From NCBI GenBank assembly GCA_001724355.1, contig MEEF01000015.1:1-46397 (forward strand): a stretch of 46,397 bases of DNA, written 5' to 3'. Below are positions 1-8,981 of this stretch, one piece after another (position 1 is the stretch's first letter; every line of letters begins with the position of its first letter). The DNA comes from Mesorhizobium sp. SCN 65-20. Its GTDB lineage: Bacteria > Pseudomonadota > Alphaproteobacteria > Rhizobiales > Rhizobiaceae. The position numbers were made by a program, and so were the translations under genes. The notes beneath the pieces are model-generated. The model made no database searches. It was not told the DNA's origin and saw nothing but the letters and a program-made list of their open reading frames with translations.

Positions 1-1
1 G

Positions 2-829
2 TCCAACGGTGTCGAATGCGCGGTCAACTCCTCGCTCGAGGAGGAGCGCCGCAAGATGGCCGGTCACGAGCGTCCGTCCATGGTCATCGTCTGCACCGGA
101 ATCAATGTCGAGACCTACAGCAACAAGTCGGTCTTTGCCTGGCTGCGGGAAGAGTACAATCGCGGCGTGGCCGTCGGCGGACTGTGCACCGGCGCCTATG
201 TGCTCGCCAATGCCGGCCTGCTCTCCAACAAGCGGTGCGCCATCCACTGGGAGAACCTCCCCGGCTTCTCGGAGGCCTTCCCTAAGGCCAACGTCTACGC
301 CGACCTGTTCGAGGTGGACCAGAACATCTACACCTGCGCCGGCGGAACCGCGGCGCTCGACATGATGCTCAAGCTGATCGGCGACGATTTCGACGACAAC
401 CTGGTCAACCGTGTCTGCGAGCAGGTGCTGACGGATCGCGTCCGCAGCCCGACCGACCGCCAGCGCCTGCCGCTCAGGGCGCGTCTCGGCGTGCAGAACT
501 CGAAGGTGCTCACCATCATCGAACTGATGGAGGCAAACCTCTCGGAGCCGCTGTCGCTGATCGAGATCGCCGACCATGTCGGCCTGTCGCGGCGCCAGAT
601 CGAACGTCTGTTCCGCACCGAGATGGGCCGCTCCCCTGCCCGCTACTATCTCGAGATCAGGCTCGACCGGGCCAGGCACCTGCTGATCCAGTCGTCCATG
701 CCCGTGGTCGAGGTGGCGGTGGCCTGCGGCTTCGTCTCCGCCTCGCATTTTTCAAAGTGCTACCGTGAGCTCTACGCGCGCTCGCCTCAGCAGGAGCGGA
801 TCGACCGGAAGCAACTCATCGCCGCCTGA
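2..829 (+). CDS. GlxA-family AraC-type transcriptional regulator (5' truncated by window)
   Basis: The reading frame is open from base 2, so the true start lies upstream of the window; 275 residues are visible. The N-terminal part is the end of a DJ-1/PfpI (GATase1-like) domain, recognisable by the stretch GGLCTGAYVLANAGLL followed by CAIHWEN. The last 110 or so residues are a double helix-turn-helix AraC/HTH_18 domain (LSLIEIADHVGLSRRQIERLF, then VAVACGFVSASHFSKCYR). This two-domain plan is that of GlxA, GbdR, SouR and ArgR-type regulators. GbdR and SouR control glycine betaine, dimethylglycine and sarcosine catabolism in Pseudomonas, and this gene stands beside sarcosine and dimethylglycine-type enzymes, so a related role is likely but inferred. 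The stop is at 827-829. Confidence 0.9.
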   Translation, partial: SNGVECAVNSSLEEERRKMAGHERPSMVIVCTGINVETYSNKSVFAWLREEYNRGVAVGGLCTGAYVLANAGLLSNKRCAIHWENLPGFSEAFPKANVYADLFEVDQNIYTCAGGTAALDMMLKLIGDDFDDNLVNRVCEQVLTDRVRSPTDRQRLPLRARLGVQNSKVLTIIELMEANLSEPLSLIEIADHVGLSRRQIERLFRTEMGRSPARYYLEIRLDRARHLLIQSSMPVVEVAVACGFVSASHFSKCYRELYARSPQQERIDRKQLIAA

Positions 830-871
830 CATGCATCGTGCCGCCAATCTCGGGATCTCTCGGGACGGGCG

Positions 872-1714
872 TCACCTGCTGTCCCATAGCCACGAGCGGT
901 CGCGCCACAGCTTCTCGCCGATCAGGCAGTCATATTTCGGCGTGGCCTGGGCAAGCACCACAGGCGGATGGGCAGCCTCCTCGGCAGCCCGTTGCGGCGA
1001 ATAAGGCCCGGCCAGTTCCAGCACCAGCTTGCGGCGGATGGCCTCCGGGAACTGCGCCCAGTCGTTGACCGGGATCATGAAGGCACCGGGGCCGCCGATC
1101 ACGCAGTCGGTATAATAGCGGTCGAGGTCCTCGACGTCATAGGCGCTGCCGAAGCCGCCATTGGTCATCAGCGGCAGGCCGTTGATGGTGATGCCCTGGG
1201 CGACGACACCGTCGCGGATGAGTTCGACCGGTGGCCCCTGGTTGTTGGGACCGTCGCCGGAAATGTCGATCACGCGCTTGCTCGAGCGGAATGCGCTCTC
1301 GGCGAACAGGTCACTGCCGAATTCCAGCGCGCTCGAGATCGAGGTGCGCCGGGCGCTGTTGGGCGGCTTGGCGGTAAGCTGCCGGACCACGCGCTCGGCG
1401 TCGGCGCGGTTGGCGATGACCGTCCAAGGCACGATGACGACCTGGGAGGTCGATCCGGCCCATTCGACATAGGTGACGGCTATCTTTCCATACGCCCCTT
1501 CGGCGATCGCCTCCAGCACACGGTCGTGCGTCAAGGCGGCTGCGTAGCCGTGGCGCTGGATCTCGAGTTCGTCCGGCGACATCGAAAGCGAGACGTCGAC
1601 CGCCAGCACGAGTTCGACATCCACCTGTTCGGCGGCAGTGGATTGCAACGACGACCCAAGCGCCAGCGCCAGAACGGCGCCGCCTGCGAGAAGAGCTTTG
1701 GCCGCTGCAGACAT
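872..1714 (-). CDS. DUF1194 (von Willebrand factor A-like) exported protein
   Basis: The 280-residue protein has an N-terminal signal peptide (hydrophobic run LLAGGAVLALALGSS, predicted cleavage after STAA near residue 29). A VWA-type fold follows, with the metal-site motif DVSLS at residues 40-44, the RRTSISSALEF element, and DISGDGPNN for the third metal-site aspartate. This is the DUF1194 family, whose function is not established; VWA domains usually bind ligands through a divalent metal. I chose the ATG at 1714 because it places the signal peptide at the N terminus. An in-frame TTG at 1747 would add 11 residues and lies almost against the upstream terminator hairpin. It is probably its own transcription unit because that hairpin separates it from the gene at 1875-4436. 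Confidence 0.85.
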   Translation of the reverse strand: MSAAAKALLAGGAVLALALGSSLQSTAAEQVDVELVLAVDVSLSMSPDELEIQRHGYAAALTHDRVLEAIAEGAYGKIAVTYVEWAGSTSQVVIVPWTVIANRADAERVVRQLTAKPPNSARRTSISSALEFGSDLFAESAFRSSKRVIDISGDGPNNQGPPVELIRDGVVAQGITINGLPLMTNGGFGSAYDVEDLDRYYTDCVIGGPGAFMIPVNDWAQFPEAIRRKLVLELAGPYSPQRAAEEAAHPPVVLAQATPKYDCLIGEKLWRDRSWLWDSR

Positions 1715-1750
1715 TCCCCAAGGGTAAGCGAGAACCGTCCGCTTCAAAAG

Positions 1751-1778
1751 AAAGGCCCGGCATGAAAGCCGGGCCTTT
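1751..1778 (-). terminator. Intrinsic terminator of the 1875-4436 gene
   Basis: A perfect 11-bp stem (AAAGGCCCGGC at 1751-1761 and its complement at 1768-1778) encloses a 6-base loop. Read on the minus strand it is followed by TTTCTTTT, a usable U-tract; on the plus strand it is followed by TTATT. It lies about 95 bases beyond the stop codon of the minus-strand GcvT-fused oxidoreductase and just before the start of the DUF1194 gene. Confidence 0.8.
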
Positions 1779-1874
1779 TATTCACATTTTTGCGAAGTAA
1801 CGCGGCTTTTCCTCGCCAACGCAGCCTGTTTCGGTTGCCCGGAAGCGCCTGCGACGCTCCCGGCACCGCAACCA

Positions 1875-4436
1875 TCAGCTGCGCGGCTTGAGGTTCTCCG
1901 GATCGTAGAGCGGCTTGTAGCCGACGCCCACGACCTCGACGGGATAAGTCTCGCCGAAATACTCGACCTGCAGCTTGCGCCCTTCCTGAGCAAGGGCCTT
2001 GGGCAGATAGGCGAGCGCGATGTTCTTGCCGATGGTGGGGCCGTAAGCCACCGAGGTGGTGAAGGAACGGCGGCCGAGTTCGTCGACCAGAGTCTCGCCG
2101 CTTGCCGGATCCTGCACCGGCATGATGCCGACTGGGTAGCGAGCAACGCCGTTGGAATCGACATTCTCGGTTAGGACCAGCGTGCACAGCATGGCCGGCT
2201 GCTGTGCACGGGCGCGATGCTCCAGATGCTTACCCTTGCCGCGGAAATCCGCCTCCTTGACCTTCGGGCGCTGCAGGTCGGATTCCAGCAGGTTGTATTC
2301 GGTCAACAGGTCGGCGTTCTGCAGGCGCAGGCTCTTTTCCATGCGGCGCGAGTTTGCATAGGTCTCGACGCCGAAGGCCATAACACCCGTCGAGCGCAGC
2401 GCATCCCAGACGGCAAGGCCGTCCTCGTAGCGCATATGCAACTCCCAGCCCTGCTCGCCGACATAGGAAATCCGGAACGCAGTGACGTCCTTGCCGCCGA
2501 TCTTCACCTGCTTGATCGCCGCAAACGGGAAGTTCTCGGGAGCAAGCCCTTCCGGGTTCTCGACCACCTTCTGCAGGGTCGTGCGCGCATTCGGGCCCCA
2601 GATGCCTATGGTCACGAACTTCTCGGTCACGTCGGTGACGGTGACGTTGAAGCCCTTGTCCTCGGCCATGCGGCGCACGTAGTGGAAATCGCGCGGGCCT
2701 GCGTCCGCACCGTCGATCACGCGGCAGCGGTCGGCCATGCGGATGACGGTAAGGTCAGCGCGCACCATACCCTCGTCGTCGAGGAAGTGGGTGTAGATAC
2801 CCTTGCCGATATTGGCGTCGCCGCCGATCTTGGCCGCGCACAGCCACTCCATCAGCTCGACATGGTCTGGGCCTTCGACGTCGAACATGTAGAAATGGCT
2901 GAGGTTGACGATGCCGCAATCCTCGCTCATGGCGAGGTGCTCGGCGTTGGAGACGCGCCAGAAATGGCGGTTGTCCCACTCGTTGGCGCGCACGGGCACC
3001 CGGTCGCCATACTTCTCAAGCAGATGCTCGTTGGCGGCGTAGCCGTGTGCACGCTCCCAGCCTCCGAGTTCCATGAAGTGGCCGCCGAGTTCCTTTTCAC
3101 GTTCATAGAACGGCGAACGGCGGATGTTACGGCCCGTCGCATAAGGTTCGCGCGGGTGCACGGCAGGCGTATAGATCTTCTGCGCCGCCTCGCCGCAGCG
3201 GCCCTCGACGAACTTCTCCTCCATCTGGTGCGGGTAGAAGCGCGAGTAGTCGATCTTGGCGTGGTCGATGGAGGTGCGGCCGTCGGTCATCCAGTCGGCG
3301 ACCAGCTTGCCGTAGCCCGGGCCGTCCTTGACCCAGATGGCGACCGCGTACCACAGGCCCCTCACCCTCTGGCTTTCGCCGATCGAAGGCCCTCCGTCGG
3401 CGGTCACCTGCAGCAGGCCGTTGAAGGAGTGGCTCTCGTTATAGCCCAGTTCGCCGAGGATCGGCGTCAGTTCCATGGCGCGCTCGAGCGGCGCCATGAT
3501 CTGGTCCATCTCGAGGTCGCGCTGGGACGGAGACAGGCGCGCCTCGTGCTTTTCCAGCAGCTCGCGCGGGTGGCAGAGCCGCGGATTGCTCTCCTCGTAG
3601 TAGCCCCACTCGATCTGGCCGCCTTCGGCGGTCTTGGGGTCACCCGTGTCGCGCATGTAGGCGGAGTTGCCCTGGTCGCGCAGCAGCGGCCAGCCGATCT
3701 CCTTCCCGGTGCCGGCGAACTCGTCGTACGGGCCGAAAAAGGTGAGCGGGTGGTCGACTGGCATGACCGGCAGGTCCTCGCCCGCCATCTCCGCGATCAG
3801 CCGCCCCCAGAGGCCGGCGCAGACGACGACGTAGTCGGCCATGATGGTGCCGCGCTCGGTCACCACGCCCTTGATGCGGCCGTTGTCGATGATCAACGAC
3901 TTGGCCGATGTGTTGGCGAAGGCCTGCAGCTTGCCGGCGGCCACGCCCTGGTCGACCAGCTTGCCGGCGACCGTCTGCGACCGCGGGATGACGAGGCCGG
4001 CGTCTGGGTCCCAGAGGCCGCCCTGCACCATGCTCTCCTCGATCAGCGGGAACTTTTCCTTGATCTCGGCCGGCTCGATCAGCCGCGCGCGCGTGCCGAA
4101 GGCCTTGCCGGAGGTCACCTTGCGCTTGATCTCGTCCATGCGGGTGTCGTCGCCGACACGCGCGACCTCGAGGCCGCCGATGCGGGCGTAGTGGCCCATC
4201 TTCTCGTAGAATTCGAGCGAGTAGAGCGAGGTCCAGCAGGACAGGAAGTCGTGGCTGGTCATGTAGCAGAAGTCGGAGGCATGCGCCGTCGAGCCGATGT
4301 CGGTCGGGATGCCCGACTTGTCGATGCCGACGATGTCGTCCCAGCCGCGCTCGATCAGGTGATGCGCAACCGACGCGCCCACGATACCGCCCAGCCCGAT
4401 GATGACGACCTTCGCCTTTTTCGGAAACTCTGCCAT
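1875..4436 (-). CDS. GcvT-fused FAD-dependent oxidoreductase (dimethylglycine/sarcosine dehydrogenase-like)
   Basis: The 853-residue protein has the two-part plan of dimethylglycine and sarcosine dehydrogenases: an N-terminal DAO-type FAD domain with the dinucleotide motif GLGGIVG (residues 14-20), a middle FAO-type domain, and a C-terminal GcvT aminomethyltransferase-like folate domain (GVETYANSRRMEKSLRL region) that normally passes the released one-carbon unit to tetrahydrofolate. The segment equivalent to the FAD-linking GSTWHAAG of dimethylglycine dehydrogenase reads GSTAHASDF: the histidine (residue 52) is kept, but the tryptophan is alanine and the following glycine is aspartate. The substrate may therefore differ from dimethylglycine. 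It is about 35 residues longer than the two paralogues at 17308 and 21603. It is monocistronic, with a terminator at 1751-1778. The exact substrate cannot be read from sequence. Confidence 0.88.
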   Translation of the reverse strand: MAEFPKKAKVVIIGLGGIVGASVAHHLIERGWDDIVGIDKSGIPTDIGSTAHASDFCYMTSHDFLSCWTSLYSLEFYEKMGHYARIGGLEVARVGDDTRMDEIKRKVTSGKAFGTRARLIEPAEIKEKFPLIEESMVQGGLWDPDAGLVIPRSQTVAGKLVDQGVAAGKLQAFANTSAKSLIIDNGRIKGVVTERGTIMADYVVVCAGLWGRLIAEMAGEDLPVMPVDHPLTFFGPYDEFAGTGKEIGWPLLRDQGNSAYMRDTGDPKTAEGGQIEWGYYEESNPRLCHPRELLEKHEARLSPSQRDLEMDQIMAPLERAMELTPILGELGYNESHSFNGLLQVTADGGPSIGESQRVRGLWYAVAIWVKDGPGYGKLVADWMTDGRTSIDHAKIDYSRFYPHQMEEKFVEGRCGEAAQKIYTPAVHPREPYATGRNIRRSPFYEREKELGGHFMELGGWERAHGYAANEHLLEKYGDRVPVRANEWDNRHFWRVSNAEHLAMSEDCGIVNLSHFYMFDVEGPDHVELMEWLCAAKIGGDANIGKGIYTHFLDDEGMVRADLTVIRMADRCRVIDGADAGPRDFHYVRRMAEDKGFNVTVTDVTEKFVTIGIWGPNARTTLQKVVENPEGLAPENFPFAAIKQVKIGGKDVTAFRISYVGEQGWELHMRYEDGLAVWDALRSTGVMAFGVETYANSRRMEKSLRLQNADLLTEYNLLESDLQRPKVKEADFRGKGKHLEHRARAQQPAMLCTLVLTENVDSNGVARYPVGIMPVQDPASGETLVDELGRRSFTTSVAYGPTIGKNIALAYLPKALAQEGRKLQVEYFGETYPVEVVGVGYKPLYDPENLKPRS

Positions 4437-4500
4437 TTCCCACGACTCCGAGATGATATTGCGCGCACACTATAGGGCGGTGCGGGGCGATTGCAGCCTG

Positions 4501-4516
4501 TTTGCGACATTGCAAA
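4501..4516. promoter_or_regulatory. Inverted repeat, possible operator upstream of the 1875-4436 gene
   Basis: TTTGC at 4501-4505 and GCAAA at 4512-4516 form an inverted repeat with a 6-base spacer, 65-80 bases upstream of the ATG at 4436. The gap 4437-4571 shows no coding potential I can support. An operator for an AraC-, GntR- or LacI-type regulator is plausible, but the short arms could arise by chance. Confidence 0.3.
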
Positions 4517-4571
4517 AACGGCGCGCGACCTCAACGGCCGGACCAGACCAAAGCGGAAGCCGGAAATAGAA

Positions 4572-4594
4572 ATGGCCGGGCAATGCCCGGCCAT
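4572..4594 (-). terminator. Intrinsic terminator of the 4623-4889 gene
   Basis: A perfect 10-bp stem (ATGGCCGGGC and its complement) with a 3-base loop lies about 28 bases beyond the stop of the small minus-strand gene. Read on the minus strand it is followed by the T-rich TTTCTATTTCC. Confidence 0.75.
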
Positions 4595-4622
4595 GATCCG
4601 ATCTGCGGCAGTCGATGCCGAC

Positions 4623-4889
4623 CTACTTGATGCGGGCCACGCCGCCCGAAATCTCGACCGTCTCGGAACCGGTCAGCGCCTCGCGGTCGCCGTTGGGCAT
4701 GGTGACGAAGCAGCCGTTCGGGCAGAACTCGACGGTCTCGCCGGCGGCGAGCGCCAGTTCCGACTTGGAACCGCCTTCGGTCACGATCAGCGTGCGCGGC
4801 TCGGAATCCAGGTTTACAGCGCTCGCGGCATGCGCCGCGCCCGACGAGGCCAGGAGGAGCGCGCCTGCGGCGACAAGAAACCTTTTCAT
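4623..4889 (-). CDS. Small exported protein of unknown function
   Basis: The 88-residue protein opens with a clear signal peptide (Lys-Arg, then AAGALLLASSGAAHA; cleavage predicted near residue 22), leaving a mature chain of about 66 residues. The mature part is acidic and beta-rich, with two cysteines close together (FCPNGCF) that could form a disulfide in the periplasm. I do not recognise the family. It has its own terminator at 4572-4594 and no operon partner: the flanking genes are 186 bases away on the downstream side and 140 bases away on the upstream side. No strong Shine-Dalgarno sequence is visible before the ATG. High-GC codon use is like its neighbours, and the signal peptide makes it a credible gene. 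Confidence 0.7.
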   Translation of the reverse strand: MKRFLVAAGALLLASSGAAHAASAVNLDSEPRTLIVTEGGSKSELALAAGETVEFCPNGCFVTMPNGDREALTGSETVEISGGVARIK

Positions 4890-5029
4890 TTCATCATCGG
4901 TGTTTCCACCGCCTCTGGTTCATCTACGCAAGGCATCTTCGCCTTTGCGGATGAGCTTATATGAGTTCCAAGCTGAACGGCAACTGAATGCCTTGTTCAT
5001 GCCACAATTGGTTAGCGAAGGATGCATTT

Positions 5030-7513
5030 CTACTCGGGGTCAGCCTTTTTCGACCTGCCCGGCTTGCGTCGGGACGCCGCTTCGGCGGCCCGCTTGTCGC
5101 GCGCCTCTTCTTCCTCCGCCACCTGTGCCTCCACCTGTTCGTCGTCGACGGGCCATTTATCGGCGGGCTTGGGCTCCTGGGCGCGCGGCGTCGACGGGAT
5201 GTCGATGTGTTCGCGCGCGAAGGTTTCGAGGATCGCGAAGCGGATGTCGTTCTGGACATTGTTGCTGGCCAGCACGTCTGCCAGGAAGAACCGCACCTCG
5301 AACTCCAGCGCGGCCGGTCCGAAATTCACGAACAGCACGAACGGTTCCGGGTTTTTCAGCACCATCGGATGCGACCGGGCGATGTCCAGCATCAGCTCAT
5401 GCGCGCGCTTGACGTCGGAGCCGTAGGCGACGCCGACCTTGATGTCGATGCGGCCGAGCTTGTTGCGATGCGTCCAGTTGCCGACAGCGCTGTTGATCAG
5501 CTCGGAGTTGGGCAGGATCACCGATTGCCGCTGGAAGGTCTCGATCTCGGTGGCGCGCACGCTGATCTTCTTGACCGTTCCTGAAACGGCGCCGGCCACG
5601 ATCCAGTCGCCGACCTTGAACGGACGCTCCGCCAGCAGGATCAGGCCGGAGACGAAGTTGGAGACGACGTTCTGCAGGCCGAAACCGATACCGAGGGAGA
5701 GCGCACCTGCGACAAGGGCGAGGTTCGAGAGATCGAGGCCCGCTGCAGAGATCGCTATCAGGCCGGCCAGCGCCAAACCCGCATAGCCCACTGCCGTGCG
5801 GATCGAATTGCGCACACCCGCATCGACCTTGCCGCGCGCCATCACCGAGCCGTCGAGCCAGCCCTGGAACCAGCGTGTCAAGAAATAGCCGATTGCGAAG
5901 ACGAGGATGCCCGAGAGGATACCGACCGGCGAGAAGGTGATGGAGCCGATCTGGAAACCGGCCGCGATCTTGTAGAGCCAGGTCGTCATGTCCCCGGGCT
6001 TGAAGCCCCACTGGAACAGGATGAGCGGCACGCCGATGACCAGCACCATCAGGTTGATGAAGATGCTGCTGGCGAGGCCGAGCTGATCGAGGGTGATGTC
6101 GTCGATCTTGAAATACCGCTGGATGCGGCGCCCGACCGTCGTCTTGGCGAAGGCGTCGTCCTCGTTGATCGCCTGCGAGGACAGGAAGCCGAGATACATG
6201 GTGGAGAGGATCGTGCCGGTGATGACGATCTGCTGCGAGACGAAGCGCGCAAGCCCGATATATCCCAGCAGCGCCGCTACGATCGTCGTGCCGCCGAGGA
6301 AGTACAACAGGTAGCGCAGCAGCCTCGGCCAGGGCTTCGGCCGGCCGTCCTCGCCGATGAAGGGATGGACCATTCCGATTAGGATGACGAGCACGCCGAT
6401 GATCACCGTCAGGACCAGGGCCTCGCCGACCGTCAGCGTGATCGGCGAGCCGAGCACGCGGTAGACCGAGCTCAGGAAGTAGTCGAGGCCGGTGAAGAAG
6501 GCGGTGGCGATGATCAGGAGCATCAGCCAGCGGGCCGCCCGGCTTTCGACCGGAATGAGCCGCCAGTTGGGAAGCCTGGGCGAGAGCACCGCCGTGCCCA
6601 GGCGCGACACGAAGAAGACCACGGCGATGACGTAGAAGAGCGACGACAGCATCGCGCCGATGTCGCCGCGTAGCACGCCGAAATAATCGTAGAGGAAGTA
6701 GGTGACGCCCAGGAAGACGATCACCGCGGTCGTCTGCATCAGCGTCGACCAGAAAGCGACCGAAAGGCGGCTCAGATAGCTGGGATCCTGCACCCGGGCA
6801 TCGGGTTCGAACAGGCGCCCGAACAGACGCCGGCCGCCGATGATGATGACCGCAGCCGCTGCCAGTGCAAAGAACGTCGCCGCGAGCATCGAATTCAGCT
6901 TGAAGCTGACGACGAAGCGAAGCCACGACCCGACCGTGCGGTAGAAGTCGCCCATCTCGGCCTCGAACGTATCGATGACCTCGAAGACGAGCGCGAAATT
7001 GATGTTGTAGCGTTTGGTGAGCAGGTTCTGGAACAGATCCCGCCGCATTTCGGTGATCTTGTCGATGAGCTTGTTGATCCGGATCGACTGGTTCTCGGCC
7101 ACGCCGAGAACCGCATTGATCTCCGCCTTTTCGTCGGAAAGCGATTGGCGTTCGCTGGTTACCACCGCCGCTTCCGGCGGCTGGCCTTCGGCAGGTGGCT
7201 TGCCGAGCTGTTCGAGACGCGCGTTGATCTCCGTCAGGCGGGGGCGGAAGGCAACGCCGCTGTGCAGCAGTTCGCGCGACAACTGCTCGAGTTGCAGACG
7301 GACGTCCACCAGGCTCGCATCGTCTTCCTTGCCCTGGTCGAGCTTGCGCTCGAGCCCATCGATCTTGGCGGTCAGGCTGGCGATGACCTCCTGCTGGTCC
7401 GCTATGACGCCAGACGGCGCCCTGACGACGTCCTGGGCGCTGGCCGGCATTACAAGCGCGGCGGCAAGCAGAATCAGCATTATGGCGACGTGCCGGGCTG
7501 CGGAAGCGAACAT
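5030..7513 (-). CDS. Large MscS-family mechanosensitive channel with DUF3772 N-terminal domain
   Basis: The 827-residue inner-membrane protein begins with a signal sequence (MFASAARH then IMLILLAAALVMPASA). A periplasmic coiled-coil-rich DUF3772 region follows to about residue 190, then many transmembrane helices, then a C-terminal MscS pore and beta domain. The pore helix and following segment SLGIGFGLQNVVSNFVSGL, then LLAERPFKVGDWIV, are typical of MscS. The tail is charged and rich in Glu, Lys and Arg. Such channels release solutes on osmotic downshock. The frame stays open upstream to 7798, but I chose the ATG at 7513: it gives a proper signal peptide, and the longer version would run into the divergent soxB gene. 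The sequence suggests no functional link with sarcosine oxidase, though both suit betaine or osmolyte turnover. Confidence 0.88.
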   Translation of the reverse strand: MFASAARHVAIMLILLAAALVMPASAQDVVRAPSGVIADQQEVIASLTAKIDGLERKLDQGKEDDASLVDVRLQLEQLSRELLHSGVAFRPRLTEINARLEQLGKPPAEGQPPEAAVVTSERQSLSDEKAEINAVLGVAENQSIRINKLIDKITEMRRDLFQNLLTKRYNINFALVFEVIDTFEAEMGDFYRTVGSWLRFVVSFKLNSMLAATFFALAAAAVIIIGGRRLFGRLFEPDARVQDPSYLSRLSVAFWSTLMQTTAVIVFLGVTYFLYDYFGVLRGDIGAMLSSLFYVIAVVFFVSRLGTAVLSPRLPNWRLIPVESRAARWLMLLIIATAFFTGLDYFLSSVYRVLGSPITLTVGEALVLTVIIGVLVILIGMVHPFIGEDGRPKPWPRLLRYLLYFLGGTTIVAALLGYIGLARFVSQQIVITGTILSTMYLGFLSSQAINEDDAFAKTTVGRRIQRYFKIDDITLDQLGLASSIFINLMVLVIGVPLILFQWGFKPGDMTTWLYKIAAGFQIGSITFSPVGILSGILVFAIGYFLTRWFQGWLDGSVMARGKVDAGVRNSIRTAVGYAGLALAGLIAISAAGLDLSNLALVAGALSLGIGFGLQNVVSNFVSGLILLAERPFKVGDWIVAGAVSGTVKKISVRATEIETFQRQSVILPNSELINSAVGNWTHRNKLGRIDIKVGVAYGSDVKRAHELMLDIARSHPMVLKNPEPFVLFVNFGPAALEFEVRFFLADVLASNNVQNDIRFAILETFAREHIDIPSTPRAQEPKPADKWPVDDEQVEAQVAEEEEARDKRAAEAASRRKPGRSKKADPE

Positions 7514-7543
7514 GTCTGGTCTACGACTCACGGTCTTGGTGGA

Positions 7544-7551
7544 TTGCGCAA
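7544..7551. promoter_or_regulatory. Short palindrome in the MscS-soxB divergent promoter region
   Basis: The perfect 8-bp palindrome TTGCGCAA lies in the 196-base gap between the divergent MscS and soxB genes. A possible -10-like TATAGT is at 7672-7677. Nothing else in the gap looks like a gene. Assignment as an operator is tentative. Confidence 0.2.
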
Positions 7552-7709
7552 AGGCGGGCCATTGATAAAGACCGGCGTTGCTGCGGGCAAGACGACCGCA
7601 AAATGCCGGTGGGAAAGTCGGCCTAACGAAAGGCGATGGCGGAATATTGGCCTTGGACTGTCGAACCTGCATATAGTGTCCGCCCACAGCCCAAAGGATG
7701 ACACGAAGT

Positions 7710-8969
7710 ATGGCGGAATATTCGGCTTTTTCGCTGCTCAGACATGCGCTCAGCGGCAACCGCGAATGGAAGCCCGCCTGGCGAAAGCCGAGCCCCAAGC
7801 CATCCTACGACGTCATCGTCATCGGCGGTGGCGGCCACGGCCTGTCGACCGCCTACTATCTCGCCAAGGAACACGGCATCACCAACGTCGCGGTGCTCGA
7901 AAAGGGCTATCTCGGCTCGGGCAATGTCGGCCGCAACACGACCGCCGTGCGGTCGAACTACCTGCTGCCGCAGAACACGCGCTTCTACGAACACTCGATG
8001 AAAATGTGGGAGAACCTCTCCCACGACCTCAACTACAATGTCATGTTCTCCCAGCGCGGCGTGCTCAACCTCGCCCACACGCCCGGGCAGATGGACGATC
8101 TCGCCCGCAAGGGCAACGCCATGCGCCACCTCGGCGTCGACGCGCACCTGATGACGCCGGCCGAGATCGGGCGCCGCGTTCCCGGCCTCGACATGTCGCA
8201 ATCCGCCCGCTTTCCGATCGTCGGCGGGCTCATGCAGGAACGCGCCGGCACCGCACGCCACGACGCGGTCGCCTGGGGTTACGCCCGCGGCGCGGACCGC
8301 CGTGGCGTCGACATCATCGAGAACTGCGAAGTGACCGGCTTCCTGCGCGACGGCGACCGCGTCACCGGCGTCACCACCTCGCGCGGCGAGATTCGCGCCA
8401 AGAAAGTGGCGGTCGCCGTTGCCGGCAGCACCGGCCAGGTCTTGCGGCTGGCCGGTATCGAGCGCCTGCCCATCGAAAGCCATGTGCTTCAAGCCTTTGT
8501 GTCCGAATCCCTCAAGCCTTTCCTGAACACGGTTCTGACCTTTGGCATGGGCCATTTCTATGTCGGCCAGTCCGACAAGGGCGGCCTGATCTATGGCGGC
8601 GACCTCGACGGCTACAACAGCTATGCCCAGCGCGGAAACCTGCCGATCGTGGAAGAGGTGATGAGCGAGATGCTGGCTGTCTTCCCCTCCCTCGCCACCA
8701 TACGCGTCCTGCGTTCGTGGGGCGGCGTCTGCGACATGTCGATGGATGGCTCGCCGATCATCACCACCGGCCCCCTGCCCGGCATGTATCTCAACTGCGG
8801 TTGGTGCTACGGCGGCTTCAAGGCGACACCGGCGTCGGGCTTCTGCTTTGCGCACACGATCGCCAAGGACGCGCCGCACGAGTTCAACGCGCCCTTCACC
8901 CTCGACCGTTTCAACCGCGGCACCGTCATCGACGACAAGGGCCAGGGGCCGACGCCCCGCATGCATTAG
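7710..8969 (+). CDS. soxB: Sarcosine oxidase, beta subunit
   Basis: The 419-residue protein is the flavin-binding beta subunit of heterotetrameric sarcosine oxidase, which oxidises sarcosine to glycine, H2O2 and (with tetrahydrofolate) methylene-THF in the cytoplasm. The N-terminal signature YSAFSLLRHAL is typical of SoxB. The FAD dinucleotide motif is VIVIGGGGHG (about residues 35-44). His184 in TARHDAVAWGYARGA lies where characterised enzymes attach FMN covalently. The C-terminal DGSPIITTGPLPGMYLNCGWC segment is a conserved DAO element. I chose ATG 7710 over 7698 because AAAGGA at 7693-7698 serves it as a ribosome site, while it abuts 7698 with no spacing. It is the first gene of soxBDAG. 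The usual neighbours glyA and purU are not seen here. Confidence 0.96.
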   Translation: MAEYSAFSLLRHALSGNREWKPAWRKPSPKPSYDVIVIGGGGHGLSTAYYLAKEHGITNVAVLEKGYLGSGNVGRNTTAVRSNYLLPQNTRFYEHSMKMWENLSHDLNYNVMFSQRGVLNLAHTPGQMDDLARKGNAMRHLGVDAHLMTPAEIGRRVPGLDMSQSARFPIVGGLMQERAGTARHDAVAWGYARGADRRGVDIIENCEVTGFLRDGDRVTGVTTSRGEIRAKKVAVAVAGSTGQVLRLAGIERLPIESHVLQAFVSESLKPFLNTVLTFGMGHFYVGQSDKGGLIYGGDLDGYNSYAQRGNLPIVEEVMSEMLAVFPSLATIRVLRSWGGVCDMSMDGSPIITTGPLPGMYLNCGWCYGGFKATPASGFCFAHTIAKDAPHEFNAPFTLDRFNRGTVIDDKGQGPTPRMH

Positions 8970-8981
8970 GCTCGGAAAACC

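Noticed and set aside
7514..7798. N-terminal extension of the MscS channel
   Set aside because: It would bury the signal peptide and overlap the start of divergent soxB.
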